The position numbers and the translations under genes were made by a program. Of a DNA stretch of 64,000 nucleotides, positions 28,331 through 37,847 are shown in pieces. How positions within the stretch are numbered: the first letter of the stretch is position 1; each line of letters opens with the position of its first letter. The DNA lies in assembly GCA_021155905.1 (NCBI GenBank), contig JAJNBG010000021.1, forward strand, positions 1 through 64,000, read 5' to 3'. The DNA comes from Bacteroidota bacterium (lineage in GTDB: Bacteria; Bacteroidota; Bacteroidia; B-17B0; Aurantibacillaceae). The notes below the pieces were generated by a model. The model had not been told where the DNA came from, searched no databases, and saw only the letters and a program-made list of their open reading frames with translations.

Positions 28331-29635
28331 TTATCTCAAAATTACCAACCTGTTTGCATCCAGCTTAATAAAAATAAAAAGTAAAATTGTAAATGACCAT
28401 AACGAAGATCCTCCATAACTGAAAAATGGCAGAGGGATTCCAATAACGGGCATCAGTCCGATTGTCATACCAACGTTAACAGCAACGTGAAAAAACAACA
28501 CAGATGCAACCCCGTAGCCGTAGATGCGGCTAAATGGCGAGCGCTGCCTCTCAGCCATAAAAATAATACGGATAATCAAAAATAATTCCAGGATGATTAC
28601 AATACTTGAACCGAGAAAACCCCATTCTTCGCCCACGGTACAGAATATAAAGTCGGTATCCTGTTCCGGAACAAAATCATATTTGGTTTGTGTTCCCTGC
28701 AAATATCCTTTCCCAAAGAAGCCTCCCGAACCAATGGCTATTTTTGCCTGGTTTACATTATACCCTTCTTTTTTAAGATCCACATTTCCTCTTCCCAATA
28801 AAACATCAATTCTTGTGCGCTGATGTTCTTCCAAATGATTGTAAACATAATTAGTGCCTAAAACCACGCCGCTTGCTGTCGCAAAAATCAAAGATACGAT
28901 GATGATATTTTTGCGGGAACGTTTGATAAATAAAAATGACAGGAGCGAAACTACTCCTAAGGAAATAATTAGCGTCTGAGATTCCATTAACAAAGACAAA
29001 ATGAACAGTAAAGCGGACAGTAAACCGAAAATTAAAAAATTTACGGATAACCCTTCCCGGTATAGGGTGATGATAAAGGCCATGAATACAATAGCCAGAC
29101 CTGTTTCGTCCTGCAGCAATTTAATGATAATCAGAGGCAAGCCTAAGATGATCACAGCAAAAATGGTATTCTTATAATTTTTAAGAAGATCTGTAAGTCG
29201 GTTTCGCCTTGATGTTTCTACTTCAATATTCACATTACTTAAAAATTTTGCCAACGCCAGGTTGGTGGCAAATTTCATAAACTCAGCGGGCTGTATTCCG
29301 AATTTTCCAAACCTGAACCACGAACGGCTTCCTTTTACTTCTCTCCCCAGATAAGGCACGGCGATACAGGCTGCAAGCAAAAAGGCATAAAAGAAATAAG
29401 CGAATACCGTATAAAATCCCGCATCTATAATCAAAATAAAAATTGCAATAAACACAGCACTGCCAATCCATATTAGCTGCATCCCGTATTTTTGAGAAGT
29501 GTCAAAAATGTTTTGGTGTTCTTCGTTGTAAACGGCCGCATAAATATTCAGCCAGCCCATCAGAACCAGTATGGAATAGGTGATAACAGTGATCCTATCT
29601 ACACCAAAAAATAAGTTATGTTCTTGTTTTCTCAA
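28331..29635 (-). CDS. rodA: Rod-shape-determining protein RodA (SEDS glycosyltransferase)
   Basis: A 434-residue SEDS-family peptidoglycan glycosyltransferase with about 10 membrane segments that polymerises glycan strands with PBP2 during elongation. Signatures are SRSWFRFGKFGIQPAEFMK, YNVNQAKIAIGSGGFFGKG, FVPEQDTDFIFCTVGEEWGF and the late GIPLPFFSYGGSS. Its start codon is TTG, overlapping the mrdA stop codon in TTGA, which indicates translational coupling. It is the last gene of the purH-mreB-mreC-mreD-mrdA-rodA cluster. Confidence 0.95.
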   Translation of the reverse strand: MRKQEHNLFFGVDRITVITYSILVLMGWLNIYAAVYNEEHQNIFDTSQKYGMQLIWIGSAVFIAIFILIIDAGFYTVFAYFFYAFLLAACIAVPYLGREVKGSRSWFRFGKFGIQPAEFMKFATNLALAKFLSNVNIEVETSRRNRLTDLLKNYKNTIFAVIILGLPLIIIKLLQDETGLAIVFMAFIITLYREGLSVNFLIFGLLSALLFILSLLMESQTLIISLGVVSLLSFLFIKRSRKNIIIVSLIFATASGVVLGTNYVYNHLEEHQRTRIDVLLGRGNVDLKKEGYNVNQAKIAIGSGGFFGKGYLQGTQTKYDFVPEQDTDFIFCTVGEEWGFLGSSIVIILELFLIIRIIFMAERQRSPFSRIYGYGVASVLFFHVAVNVGMTIGLMPVIGIPLPFFSYGGSSLWSFTILLFIFIKLDANRLVILR

Positions 29636-31509
29636 TGTTTCTTTTTAGATTTAGTAGATCTCCTGCCTAATAAATTTTTACGGCCAATTAAGTCAGCTTC
29701 CATCATTCGTTTTTCCATTTCAGGACGGGTTACTTTTCCTGTTAAATATTTTTCAATCATTAAGCTGACAATGGGCGCACTCCAGGTTCCTCCAAATCCG
29801 GCATTCTCCACAAAGCACACCATGGCAATTTTAGGATTTTCGCGAGGAGCAAAAGCAAGAAAAACTGCGTGATCATCTCCATGAGGATTTTCTGCCGTCC
29901 CGGTTTTTCCGCAGGCGACGATACCAGGTATTTTAGAGGCAGTAGCTGTTCCTGCATCGAAACACTTTTGCATCCCATCGTGAACAATGTCATAGTACTC
30001 ACTTTTTTGCACAACTGTCAAATGTTTTTCTTTGAATTTCGGATCGATGGATTTTTCCATTCCAACACCTTTGATGCAATGTGGTGTATAGAAATAACCC
30101 TTGTTCGCAACAATGGCTACAACGTTAGCCATTTGAAAAGGCACCAATAGTAATTCTGCCTGACCAATACCCAGGGACACCACCGTATTACTTCGCCAAT
30201 GGTTTTTACCAAATACCTTATCATAATATTCAACAGAAGGAACGTTCCCCGGTTTATCATAAGGAAGATCGGTGCCTAATTTTGTTCCGGGACCAAATGA
30301 ACGAACGGCATCTCGCCAATGGTTGTATCCGTCAACAAAGTTTGGAAATTTTTTCTGATCAACGATTCTGGAGAATACATAACTATAATAGGAGTTACAG
30401 GAAGTGGCAATTGAGCCGGGAAGGTCTGTAGAGGGATGCGGGTGGCATTTGGGGTGTCCACCCATTGGAGGATAACCACCATGACAAGGAAAAACAGTTG
30501 AACGCTCGATCAATCCGTCATTTTGTGCTATCAGGGCATCAATTAATTTAAATGTAGAACCGGGAGGATACATGGCCGTTAAAGCTCTGTTAAACAAAGG
30601 AAGATTTAAGGTGTCTAAATATAGTTTAGTGAAATTTCGGGAACGCTCTTTACCGCCCACTAATAAATTCGGATCATAACCGGGCGCTGAGATGAGGCAA
30701 AGAATTTCTCCGGTTGAGGGCTCAATAGCGACAACAGCACCTCTTTTACCCTGCATTAATTTTTCACCGTATTCCTGTAAATCAATATCAATACTACTGA
30801 AGAGTGGTTTTCCCGCAATAGCAGCAGTATCATATAATCCGTTCATGTAGCTGCCTTTTGTTTTATTGTGAACATCCACCATTACAATCTGAGTGCCCTT
30901 TTTTCCCCTTAATGCTTCTTCATAGGATCGTTCAATGCCACTGATACCAATATAATCACCTTCCCGATAGTAAGGATCCTTGGCTGCCTTTTCTTTGCTG
31001 ACCTCACCCACATACCCTAATAGATGGGCAGCGATTGGTCTTGGATATCGCCTAACGGTTCTCGACTGTACATCGAACCCTTTGAAGCGGTACAGCTTTT
31101 CCTGCAAAGCCGCATAAATTTTAGGGGATAATTGCTTTTCGAAAATACTTTCTTTACGTGGCGAATTGGGAGCCTGAACCGCTTTTCTCATGCGACGCAA
31201 AAAATCTTCTTTGGTAATCTCAAGTACCTTGCAAAGCGCCATCGTATCGCAGTCTTTAACCAGTTTGGGTGTTACCAGCAAATCATAGGATAGTACATTT
31301 TGTACTAACAGCTTTCCGTTCCTGTCAAATATGTATCCTCGCAAAGCGTATTCGGTTCTTGATTTTAATGCATTGTTACGGGCCTGGAGCGTGTACTGAT
31401 CATCGACCAACTGAATGTAAAACAGCCTGGAAATATATATAATGGCAATTAAAATAAAAAAGCCACTGATAATAAATTTTCTATCTGCAAGATGAGCGTT
31501 GTTATTCAT
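29632..31509 (-). CDS. mrdA: Penicillin-binding protein 2 (peptidoglycan transpeptidase)
   Basis: A 625-residue class B PBP that crosslinks peptidoglycan with RodA. It has one N-terminal membrane segment (FIISGFFILIAIIYISRLF), a dimerisation/pedestal region, and the transpeptidase domain with the active-site STFK (in YPPGSTFKLIDAL), the SxN-type SCNSY and KTG (ACGKTGTAENPHG). The ATG at 31509 (MNNNAHLADRK) fits the family; a longer in-frame start would run back into mreD. Its start overlaps the mreD stop by 8 nt and its stop overlaps the rodA TTG start. The protein ends in a Lys-rich tail. Confidence 0.95.
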   Translation of the reverse strand: MNNNAHLADRKFIISGFFILIAIIYISRLFYIQLVDDQYTLQARNNALKSRTEYALRGYIFDRNGKLLVQNVLSYDLLVTPKLVKDCDTMALCKVLEITKEDFLRRMRKAVQAPNSPRKESIFEKQLSPKIYAALQEKLYRFKGFDVQSRTVRRYPRPIAAHLLGYVGEVSKEKAAKDPYYREGDYIGISGIERSYEEALRGKKGTQIVMVDVHNKTKGSYMNGLYDTAAIAGKPLFSSIDIDLQEYGEKLMQGKRGAVVAIEPSTGEILCLISAPGYDPNLLVGGKERSRNFTKLYLDTLNLPLFNRALTAMYPPGSTFKLIDALIAQNDGLIERSTVFPCHGGYPPMGGHPKCHPHPSTDLPGSIATSCNSYYSYVFSRIVDQKKFPNFVDGYNHWRDAVRSFGPGTKLGTDLPYDKPGNVPSVEYYDKVFGKNHWRSNTVVSLGIGQAELLLVPFQMANVVAIVANKGYFYTPHCIKGVGMEKSIDPKFKEKHLTVVQKSEYYDIVHDGMQKCFDAGTATASKIPGIVACGKTGTAENPHGDDHAVFLAFAPRENPKIAMVCFVENAGFGGTWSAPIVSLMIEKYLTGKVTRPEMEKRMMEADLIGRKNLLGRRSTKSKKKH

Positions 31510-32020
31510 TCCTTGTTTTTTTGTAGAATAAAAACTGAACAACGTAAATAAAAACAAAGGTGCCGATGGTGCTTAAGACCACTCTTAAAAAAGTCCGGAA
31601 GAATTCGTCAAAGCGAAAGATCTCTAAATAGAAGAAAAATAAATGGTGAATAAAAATCATTAAGCCGCCATAAGTTATAAACCATACAAAGCCCATTGAA
31701 TCAACTGTTGGGATTAATCCCGGGTCATAGCCTTCCCTGGGAGCTAAGAGCTTTAAGACGTAATATCTTGAAAAGCCGATCATAGTGCAGGCTGCAGCAT
31801 GGATACCGGCTGTATCGTAAAACATATCGATAGTAAGGCCGATAAAAAAGGAGGCTAGTAGAACAACTAATTTAGGTGTTTCAAAAGGAAGCAATAAAAT
31901 AAACAGAACGTAAGGTAATAAGATAATATACGAACCCAGACGGATGTTCTGTACGATTACAACCTGTAAAAGCACTAACAGAATGAACCGGATACTATTT
32001 TTGATGATGTTATTTATCAC
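31502..32020 (-). CDS. mreD: Rod-shape-determining protein MreD
   Basis: A 172-residue polytopic membrane protein with about five membrane segments (FILLVLLQVVIVQNIRLG, YIILLPYVLFILLLPFETPKLVVLLASFFIGLTIDMFYD, IHHLFFFYLEIFRF and a final helix). FIGLTIDMFYDTAGIHAAA matches the MreD family segment. It is part of the elongasome scaffold with MreC and MreB. The start is GTG at 32020, inside the last codons of mreC (11-nt overlap), and its end overlaps mrdA. Identity rests on membrane pattern plus synteny. Confidence 0.88.
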   Translation of the reverse strand: MINNIIKNSIRFILLVLLQVVIVQNIRLGSYIILLPYVLFILLLPFETPKLVVLLASFFIGLTIDMFYDTAGIHAAACTMIGFSRYYVLKLLAPREGYDPGLIPTVDSMGFVWFITYGGLMIFIHHLFFFYLEIFRFDEFFRTFLRVVLSTIGTFVFIYVVQFLFYKKTRNE

Positions 32021-32849
32021 TTTGTACCTGAGATTTAATTTCCAGACTGTCCCTTTCGGTTTTGTAATTGTATTTTATCACCGATACGTGATTCACTTTT
32101 TTAAAGTCAGCACTTAACTTAACTTTCACTGTAAAATAAGATTCATTCGGTTTCTGTTCAAAGCTTTCCACAAAACCAACCATAATCCCTTCCGGAAAAA
32201 TACCCGATAAAGAACTGGTGATTACAGTGTCGCCTTTTTTTATTTTAGCATGTGTAGGGATATCTGTCAGGTTTGAAAAGCGATAGTCTGATCCGTCCCA
32301 TATGAGCGGACCATAGGAGCCGTCTTTTTTCAACTGGCAATTCACCCTCACGTCTTTGTGCAAAATGGACATCACCGACGAAAAATTTTTGGATACGTCT
32401 TTGACTATTCCCACAATACCATTACTCGTGATGACGGCCATGTCATTGGTCACTCCCTGGTCCGATCCAACATTCAGAGTTAAATAATTGTTTCGTTTAT
32501 TAACGCTGTTATTGATCGCCTTTCCACTCATAAATTCAAATTCCTGTTTGTAGAGCGTGTCACGAATTTTATAAGTTTTTAAAGGAATGGCGGCGTAGCC
32601 CAATTTAATACGGTTCAATAAAAATGTGTTCATTTTGGCCAGCCTTTCATTTTCATCCTTTAATAACAAATACTCTTTGGCACTTGCTTCAGCTTCATAC
32701 ACTTTTGCGCTGAGCTTATTGGACGAATTTAAAAGGCTGGACCCCTGATAACCGTTATTTTTAATTAAAATCAAAAAACAGATAAATTCTAAAAACAGAA
32801 ACACAAAAAAGAAGTTGTTTCTATACAAAAAATTTAAAAGGTTTTTCAT
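32010..32849 (-). CDS. mreC: Rod-shape-determining protein MreC
   Basis: A 279-residue bitopic protein: short cytoplasmic start, one membrane segment (FFFVFLFLEFICFLILI), a coiled coil (KLSAKVYEAEASAKEYLLLKDENERLAKMN) and the periplasmic double beta-barrel domain (NYLTLNVGSDQGVTNDMAVITSNGIVGIV, SSVMSILHKDVRVNCQLK, GDTVITSSLSGIFPEGIMVGFV). It links cytoplasmic MreB to the periplasmic synthases. An outer-membrane barrel gene separates it from mreB, which is unusual. It overlaps mreD by 11 nt. Confidence 0.95.
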   Translation of the reverse strand: MKNLLNFLYRNNFFFVFLFLEFICFLILIKNNGYQGSSLLNSSNKLSAKVYEAEASAKEYLLLKDENERLAKMNTFLLNRIKLGYAAIPLKTYKIRDTLYKQEFEFMSGKAINNSVNKRNNYLTLNVGSDQGVTNDMAVITSNGIVGIVKDVSKNFSSVMSILHKDVRVNCQLKKDGSYGPLIWDGSDYRFSNLTDIPTHAKIKKGDTVITSSLSGIFPEGIMVGFVESFEQKPNESYFTVKVKLSADFKKVNHVSVIKYNYKTERDSLEIKSQVQSDK

Positions 32850-32880
32850 TTAAGAATGATAAGTTCGGTACCTGAAATGA

Positions 32881-33540
32881 TTAAAATTTAAGTGCAATTC
32901 CGGCTTGTATTGGTGTCGACATGTCCCAGCCTAACTCAGCATACACACCGAAGTTTTTAGTAAAGTAGTATCTGATACCCGCAGTAAATGCAGTATACGC
33001 ACTTGAACGACCGTAAGCATAAGCATATCCGCCATCCGGGTCGTTGGTTGTTCTGGAATAAGTTCTGATGTTATATCCTAAACCAACATTCGCATAACAA
33101 TCTATTTTTTCTTTAGTAAAGAAATGGTAAGATGCGCGTACTCCTGCAGTAATGGTCCTGAATTTGTCTGTCTGGTTATAGGTATAATAAGTATAGCCTG
33201 TATTGTTGTTCCAGTCATAATCCGTGTAAGCAAAATTAACAGTGGTAGAATTATATCCTAAAACAATTCCTGCACCAAGTGTGTGCCCCCAATTAAATTT
33301 TACGATACCGTAATCACCTTTTAAAATCATAGGGCCAAATCCTTTTACGCTCGTTGAATTGTATCCGCCATTTCCAGTGTATCTGGTCCGTGTATCTAAA
33401 CGGTTAAAATCAGGAAATCCAAGACCGGCAGTTATAACCACTGTGCCTTTTTCAAACGCAGTTTCATCTTGCGCGAAGCCTTTTGTGTTAAATAAAATAG
33501 CATTTACCAATGCAAGCGTAATTAATGTTACTTTTTTCAT
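32881..33540 (-). CDS. Outer-membrane beta-barrel protein inserted in the mre cluster
   Basis: A 219-residue exported protein: signal peptide (ITLALVNAILFNTKGFA, then QDETAF) and about eight amphipathic strands rich in Tyr and Gly (TVVITAGLGFPDF, FNWGHTLGAGIVLGYN, FRTITAGVRASYHFF, YANVGLGYNIRTYS, GVYAELGWDMSTPIQAGIALKF). It ends in a Phe-terminated strand as expected for a small barrel. It lies between mreB (12 nt upstream) and mreC (31 nt downstream), all leftward, so it is probably co-transcribed. Barrels of this type are usually annotated as porin-family proteins; function is unknown. Confidence 0.82.
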   Translation of the reverse strand: MKKVTLITLALVNAILFNTKGFAQDETAFEKGTVVITAGLGFPDFNRLDTRTRYTGNGGYNSTSVKGFGPMILKGDYGIVKFNWGHTLGAGIVLGYNSTTVNFAYTDYDWNNNTGYTYYTYNQTDKFRTITAGVRASYHFFTKEKIDCYANVGLGYNIRTYSRTTNDPDGGYAYAYGRSSAYTAFTAGIRYYFTKNFGVYAELGWDMSTPIQAGIALKF

Positions 33541-33552
33541 GATGTTATTTTT

Positions 33553-34575
33553 TTATTTAATTAAGAAAGGGAATTTGTGAACATTTTTAAGAGCAATGCC
33601 AGTACCGCGGGCAACAGCTCTTAACGGATCCTCACAAACATGGACCGGTAATTTTGTTTTTAATGAAATACGTTTATCTAATCCTCTTAACAAGGATCCG
33701 CCACCGGCCATATAAATTCCGGTGCGATAAATATCTGCTGCTAATTCCGGAGGAGTCATCTCCAGTGCATTTAAAATCGCCTCTTCAATTTTTGAAATGG
33801 ATTTATCAAGACAATGAGCAATTTCAACATAACTCACAAATACTTCTTTAGGAATACCACTCATTAAATCGCGTCCCTGAACCGCATAATCAGCCGGAGG
33901 ATTTTCGATTTCAGTCATGGCGGCGCCAACTTCAATTTTCACCTGTTCTGCGCTTCGCTCACCAATTAAAATATTGTGCTGACGGCGCATGTATTCTTCA
34001 ATATTTGCGTTAAAATCGTCACCTGCTATACGGGTTGATTTATCACACACAATACCACCTAAAGCAATAACGGCAATTTCAGAAGTACCACCACCAATAT
34101 CGATGATCATATTTCCCATTGGCTCTTCCACGTCAATTCCCATACCAATAGCGGCGGCCATTGGCTCATGGATCATATACACTTCCTTGGCGCCGGCATG
34201 CTCAGCACTGTCACGAACCGCACGTTTTTCAACCTCGGTGATCCCGCTGGGAATACAAATTACCATGCGCAGAGAAGGTTTGAAAAAACGATTTCCTGGG
34301 TTGATCATTTTGATCATTCCTTTAATCATTTCTTCGGCTGCCTGGAAATCTGCAATAACCCCATCACGCAAAGGGCGAATGGTTTTAATGTTCTCATGTG
34401 TTTTTCCATGCATCATTTGAGCCTGCTTACCAACTGCGATTACCTTACCAGTTGTTCTGTCCACTGCAACAATACTGGGTTGATCAACCACCACTTTTTC
34501 ATTATGAATAATGATGGTATTGGCTGTACCTAAGTCAATTGCAATGTCCTGGGTTAAAAAATCGAATAAAGCCAT
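33553..34575 (-). CDS. mreB: Rod-shape-determining protein MreB (bacterial actin)
   Basis: A 340-residue actin homologue forming membrane-bound filaments that guide lateral wall synthesis. Seen are the phosphate-1 motif IAIDLGTANTIIIHN, the DRTTGKVIAVGKQAQMMHGKTHENI region, the phosphate-2 motif MIIDIGGGTSEIAVIALGGIV, and GIYMAGGGSLLRGLDKRI for the adenosine motif. Length and start are standard. It follows purH in the same direction with a 135-nt gap, and is followed 12 nt later by the barrel gene. Confidence 0.97.
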   Translation of the reverse strand: MALFDFLTQDIAIDLGTANTIIIHNEKVVVDQPSIVAVDRTTGKVIAVGKQAQMMHGKTHENIKTIRPLRDGVIADFQAAEEMIKGMIKMINPGNRFFKPSLRMVICIPSGITEVEKRAVRDSAEHAGAKEVYMIHEPMAAAIGMGIDVEEPMGNMIIDIGGGTSEIAVIALGGIVCDKSTRIAGDDFNANIEEYMRRQHNILIGERSAEQVKIEVGAAMTEIENPPADYAVQGRDLMSGIPKEVFVSYVEIAHCLDKSISKIEEAILNALEMTPPELAADIYRTGIYMAGGGSLLRGLDKRISLKTKLPVHVCEDPLRAVARGTGIALKNVHKFPFLIK

Positions 34576-34710
34576 ATGTGAAAATTAGTGTATTGTTAAG
34601 TTAAACTGTTATATATTTTTAAGATTTATTAATGTATTCTTTGGTTTTAGTACTTCTAACTTATAGCGACATTATTTTTTGCCATAAACTTAGTTGTCCA
34701 CATTCGGAAC

Positions 34711-36240
34711 CTAATGTTTAAAATGTCTTGTTCCTGTAAATACCATACTCATGCCTTTTGCATTGCAATATTCAATGCTATCCTTGTCTTTAATAGAACC
34801 GCCAGGTTGAATCACAGTGTCAACGCCAACCTTGTGCGCAATTTCGACGCAATCTGCAAACGGAAAGAAAGCGTCACTGGCCATTACAGCGCCTTTAAGG
34901 TCAAAACCAAAAGTTTCTGCTTTTACAATTGCCTGTTTTAATGCGTCTACGCGTGAGGTTTGCCCTGTACCGCTCGCCAGTAATTGATTGTTCTTTACCA
35001 ATACCACTGTATTTGATTTGGTATGCTTTGCCAGTTTATTGGCGAATAATAAATCTTTTAATTGAGCTTCAGTTGGAGCAACGTTAGTGACGGTTTGTAA
35101 ATTTGCTTTTGTTTCTGATACAGAGTCCCGGTCCTGCTCCACAATGCCATTCAGTAAGGTGCGGATTTGTTTTTGAGGAAGTTCCACTGGTTTTTGTACC
35201 AAAATGATCCTGTTGTTTTTTGTTTTTAAAATAGCCAACGCGTTTGCTGAGTAGGAGGGAGCAATCACCACTTCGCAAAACAATTTATGAATCTCTTCAG
35301 CAGTTTCAAAATCAATCTCCTTGTTACTGATCAGGATACCACCGAAAGCTGATGTAGGATCTCCTGCCAACGCATCTCTGTAAGCATCCGCCAATTTAGG
35401 CCGTGAGGCAATTCCGCAAGCGTTATTATGTTTTAAAATCGCAAAGGTTGGTTCTTCCGTAAAATCTGCCATTAAATTAACAGCGGCATCTACGTCTAAT
35501 AAATTGTTGTAGGATAATTCTTTGCCGTTTAGTTTTTCAAACATGGCGTTCATGTCGCCATAGAAGACACCCTTTTGGTGCGGGTTTTCGCCGTAACGTA
35601 ATACTGACCCACTGTTGATGCTATTTCTTAAAATAGGAAGTTGTTCGTCAGAGTTGAAATAATTAAAGATGGCTGAATCGTAATAACTACTCATGGCAAA
35701 AGCTTTAGCAGCATATGTTTTACGATCTGCTAAATCCGTTGAACCATTTTTTTCATTCAGTAAATTTAATAATGAAGAATAATCGTTTCTCGATGCAACG
35801 ATCACCACGTCATTAAAATTTTTGGCTGCTGCGCGAATCAGTGAGATACCGCCAATGTCAATTTTTTCAATAATATCTTCTTCGGATGCTCCGCTGGCCA
35901 GTGTTTCTTCAAAAGGGTACAGGTCAACGATTACCAGATCAATGTTTGGAATTTCATGCTGTTCCATTTGCGCCACATCCGTATCAAGCCCTCTTCTTCC
36001 CAGGATGCCTCCGAAAATTTTCGGATGTAATGTTTTCACTCTTCCTCCAAGTATCTCCGGAAAAGAAGTCAATCCCTCAACCGATTTTACAGGAGCTCCA
36101 AGATTTTCAATAAAAGTTTGTGTTCCCCCGGTGCTGTATATGGTTACTCCTAACTCATTTAATTTTTTAATAACAGGCTCTAAATTATCTTTGTAATAAA
36201 CTGAAATCAGAGCACTGCTTATCTTCTTTGAATTGGTCAT
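34711..36240 (-). CDS. purH: Bifunctional AICAR formyltransferase / IMP cyclohydrolase
   Basis: Catalyses the last two steps of purine synthesis, AICAR to FAICAR to IMP. The N-terminal methylglyoxal-synthase-like cyclohydrolase domain shows SALISVYYKDNLEPVIKKL, YSTGGTQTFIE and VKTLHPKIFGGILGRR. The C-terminal formyltransferase shows LRYGENPHQKG, LKHNNACGIA, SDAFFPFADCVEIA, the PGGSIKD loop and the end MVFTGTRHFKH. The ATG at 36240 gives 509 residues; an in-frame extension to 36276 would read through the promoter-like site at 36258 and is rejected. It begins the conserved purH-mre cluster. Confidence 0.97.
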   Translation of the reverse strand: MTNSKKISSALISVYYKDNLEPVIKKLNELGVTIYSTGGTQTFIENLGAPVKSVEGLTSFPEILGGRVKTLHPKIFGGILGRRGLDTDVAQMEQHEIPNIDLVIVDLYPFEETLASGASEEDIIEKIDIGGISLIRAAAKNFNDVVIVASRNDYSSLLNLLNEKNGSTDLADRKTYAAKAFAMSSYYDSAIFNYFNSDEQLPILRNSINSGSVLRYGENPHQKGVFYGDMNAMFEKLNGKELSYNNLLDVDAAVNLMADFTEEPTFAILKHNNACGIASRPKLADAYRDALAGDPTSAFGGILISNKEIDFETAEEIHKLFCEVVIAPSYSANALAILKTKNNRIILVQKPVELPQKQIRTLLNGIVEQDRDSVSETKANLQTVTNVAPTEAQLKDLLFANKLAKHTKSNTVVLVKNNQLLASGTGQTSRVDALKQAIVKAETFGFDLKGAVMASDAFFPFADCVEIAHKVGVDTVIQPGGSIKDKDSIEYCNAKGMSMVFTGTRHFKH

Positions 36241-36257
36241 AAATTGTCGTAAAAACA

Positions 36258-36265
36258 CAAAGATA
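36258..36265 (-). promoter_or_regulatory. Bacteroidota-type -7 element for purH
   Basis: On the minus strand TATCTTTG (36265-36258) matches TAnnTTTG exactly and ends 17 nt before the purH ATG at 36240. A -33 TTG is not clear. Its position decides the purH start against the longer frame. Confidence 0.6.
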
Positions 36266-36402
36266 ATTGTTCGCACTGCATATCACTACTTTGTTGAAAA
36301 GTGCTTAAAAATCTATAACATTCCCTTAGCTAACAAGTTTTTAACAATGTGCTTTTAATGGAAATTTATAACATATAGATTCTTTTTTTCTACTTTTAAA
36401 TA

Positions 36403-36987
36403 ATGTTAGAACAACTGGAATTATTGGACAGGCACCTGTTTTTAGCGATCAATGCCTGTCATTGCCCTATCATGGATATTGTGATGTGGTATGTTTCAGA
36501 AACCTGGGTATTTACCCCCTTGTTTGCCTATTGGCTCATTATGGTGTACAAGCGTTATGGTTCCCGGAAACTCTTCATTTTACTGGGATTCCTGGGTTTA
36601 ATGATCATCTTAACTGACCAGACAGCCAACCGGACAAAGCATGCCATCAAGAGATACAGACCCACTCATAACCTTGAAATTCAATCGCAGGTTCATATTG
36701 TGAATGCCTATAAAGGGGGCCAGTATGGCTTTTTCTCAGGGCACTCAACCAACAGCTTTGGAATTGCTATGTTATTGTTTCTCCTTTTCAGCAAGGAATC
36801 CTTCTGGTTCAGGAGCGGCTTTTTTGCCTGGGCTGGTTTAACGGCTTATTCCAGGATGTACCTTGGAGTTCACTATCCTTCTGATATTTTTGTTGGTTTG
36901 ATTGTCGGCCTTTTCTGGGGATGGATGATCTATCTGTTGATACAATTTACCTTTAAGAAAAGGTTCCACGAAACCATTGAAGTATAA
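36403..36987 (+). CDS. PAP2-family phosphatase
   Basis: A 194-residue membrane phosphatase of the PAP2/undecaprenyl-diphosphatase type, which dephosphorylates lipid phosphates. The three phosphatase motifs are present: KHAIKRYRPTH (KxxxxxxRP), SGHSTNSF (SGH) and SRMYLGVHYPSDI (SRxxxxxHxxxD). About five membrane helices surround them. A TACTTTTA sequence (36391-36398), one base off the -7 consensus, ends 4 nt before the ATG. The stop shares one base with the next ATG (TAATG), so the four genes to 39801 are likely one translationally coupled operon. Substrate specificity is open. Confidence 0.9.
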   Translation: MLEQLELLDRHLFLAINACHCPIMDIVMWYVSETWVFTPLFAYWLIMVYKRYGSRKLFILLGFLGLMIILTDQTANRTKHAIKRYRPTHNLEIQSQVHIVNAYKGGQYGFFSGHSTNSFGIAMLLFLLFSKESFWFRSGFFAWAGLTAYSRMYLGVHYPSDIFVGLIVGLFWGWMIYLLIQFTFKKRFHETIEV

Positions 36988-37847
36988 TGAAAAACATTTT
37001 TTTAATACACCTTTTGTTCACGTTAACAGCTTCCGCACAAATGCCGGAAACAGACATCTGGTTGTTTAAGATTGAAAAGAAGGAAGGGAAATATAGTTAC
37101 TCTAAGCCTTTAAACATTACCAACCGTCCCGGTTATGATAACCAGCCTGCGTTTTCAACTGACGAAAAATCTGTAATTTATGTAAGTGTTGATTCAAGTA
37201 ACCAGGCGGATATATACCAATATGCTATTTCAAAAAAAAACCGTGTCAACCTGACGAGGTCGCATGTTAGCGAGTATTCACCAACTATTCTACCGGGTTG
37301 TTTTGGGTTCAGTGCCGTGGTGGTTGAAAAGGATTCGGCACAGCGTATCTGGCAATTTAATTTAGATGGCACTTTTAATCATATCGCACACGAAAATACA
37401 GATTCTGTTGGTTACCATACCTGGTTGAATGCTGATACCGTTTTATATTATAAACTCACCGAACCACATTCTTTGCGGGCCCTTGTTCTCAAAACAAACA
37501 AAGACACCTGGATTTGTGATTATCCTGCCAGGTCTTTTAAGAAGGTGGGAAGCAGTTCAAAGTTTATATATGCCATTAAGGATTCGGTTTCCACTCAATT
37601 CAGGATTTATGATCCGGTTTTAAAAGAGAGTCGGGTATATGCTGCTTATCCAACTACTAACGAGGATTTTATATGGCATCCGGAACTGGGATTAATCAAA
37701 TCCGAAAATGCAGAGTTACTAAGATATAATGAGCAAACTAAGCAATGGGAACTATTGTTTAATTTTTCTTCCACAGGTATAAAAAAAATTACGCGTTTTG
37801 TGTTTGATAGTAAAACCAAGCAATTAGCATTAGTGAGTAACCTATGA
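36987..37847 (+). CDS. Exported PD40/TolB-like beta-propeller protein
   Basis: A 286-residue protein with a signal peptide (FLIHLLFTLTASAQ) and WD40-like PD40 repeats: NRPGYDNQPAFSTDEKSVIYVSVDSSNQADIYQYAI, HVSEYSPTILPGCFGFSAVV and later strands (RIWQFNLDGT). The pattern resembles TolB-type propellers in the periplasm. It overlaps the phosphatase by 1 nt and the following acetyltransferase by 4 nt (ATGA). A binding or scaffolding role is likely; the partner is unknown. Confidence 0.75.
   Translation: MKNIFLIHLLFTLTASAQMPETDIWLFKIEKKEGKYSYSKPLNITNRPGYDNQPAFSTDEKSVIYVSVDSSNQADIYQYAISKKNRVNLTRSHVSEYSPTILPGCFGFSAVVVEKDSAQRIWQFNLDGTFNHIAHENTDSVGYHTWLNADTVLYYKLTEPHSLRALVLKTNKDTWICDYPARSFKKVGSSSKFIYAIKDSVSTQFRIYDPVLKESRVYAAYPTTNEDFIWHPELGLIKSENAELLRYNEQTKQWELLFNFSSTGIKKITRFVFDSKTKQLALVSNL

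Noticed and set aside
36241..36276. Longer purH start
   Set aside because: The frame crosses the -7 promoter element at 36258; MTNSKK at 36240 is the family-like N-terminus.
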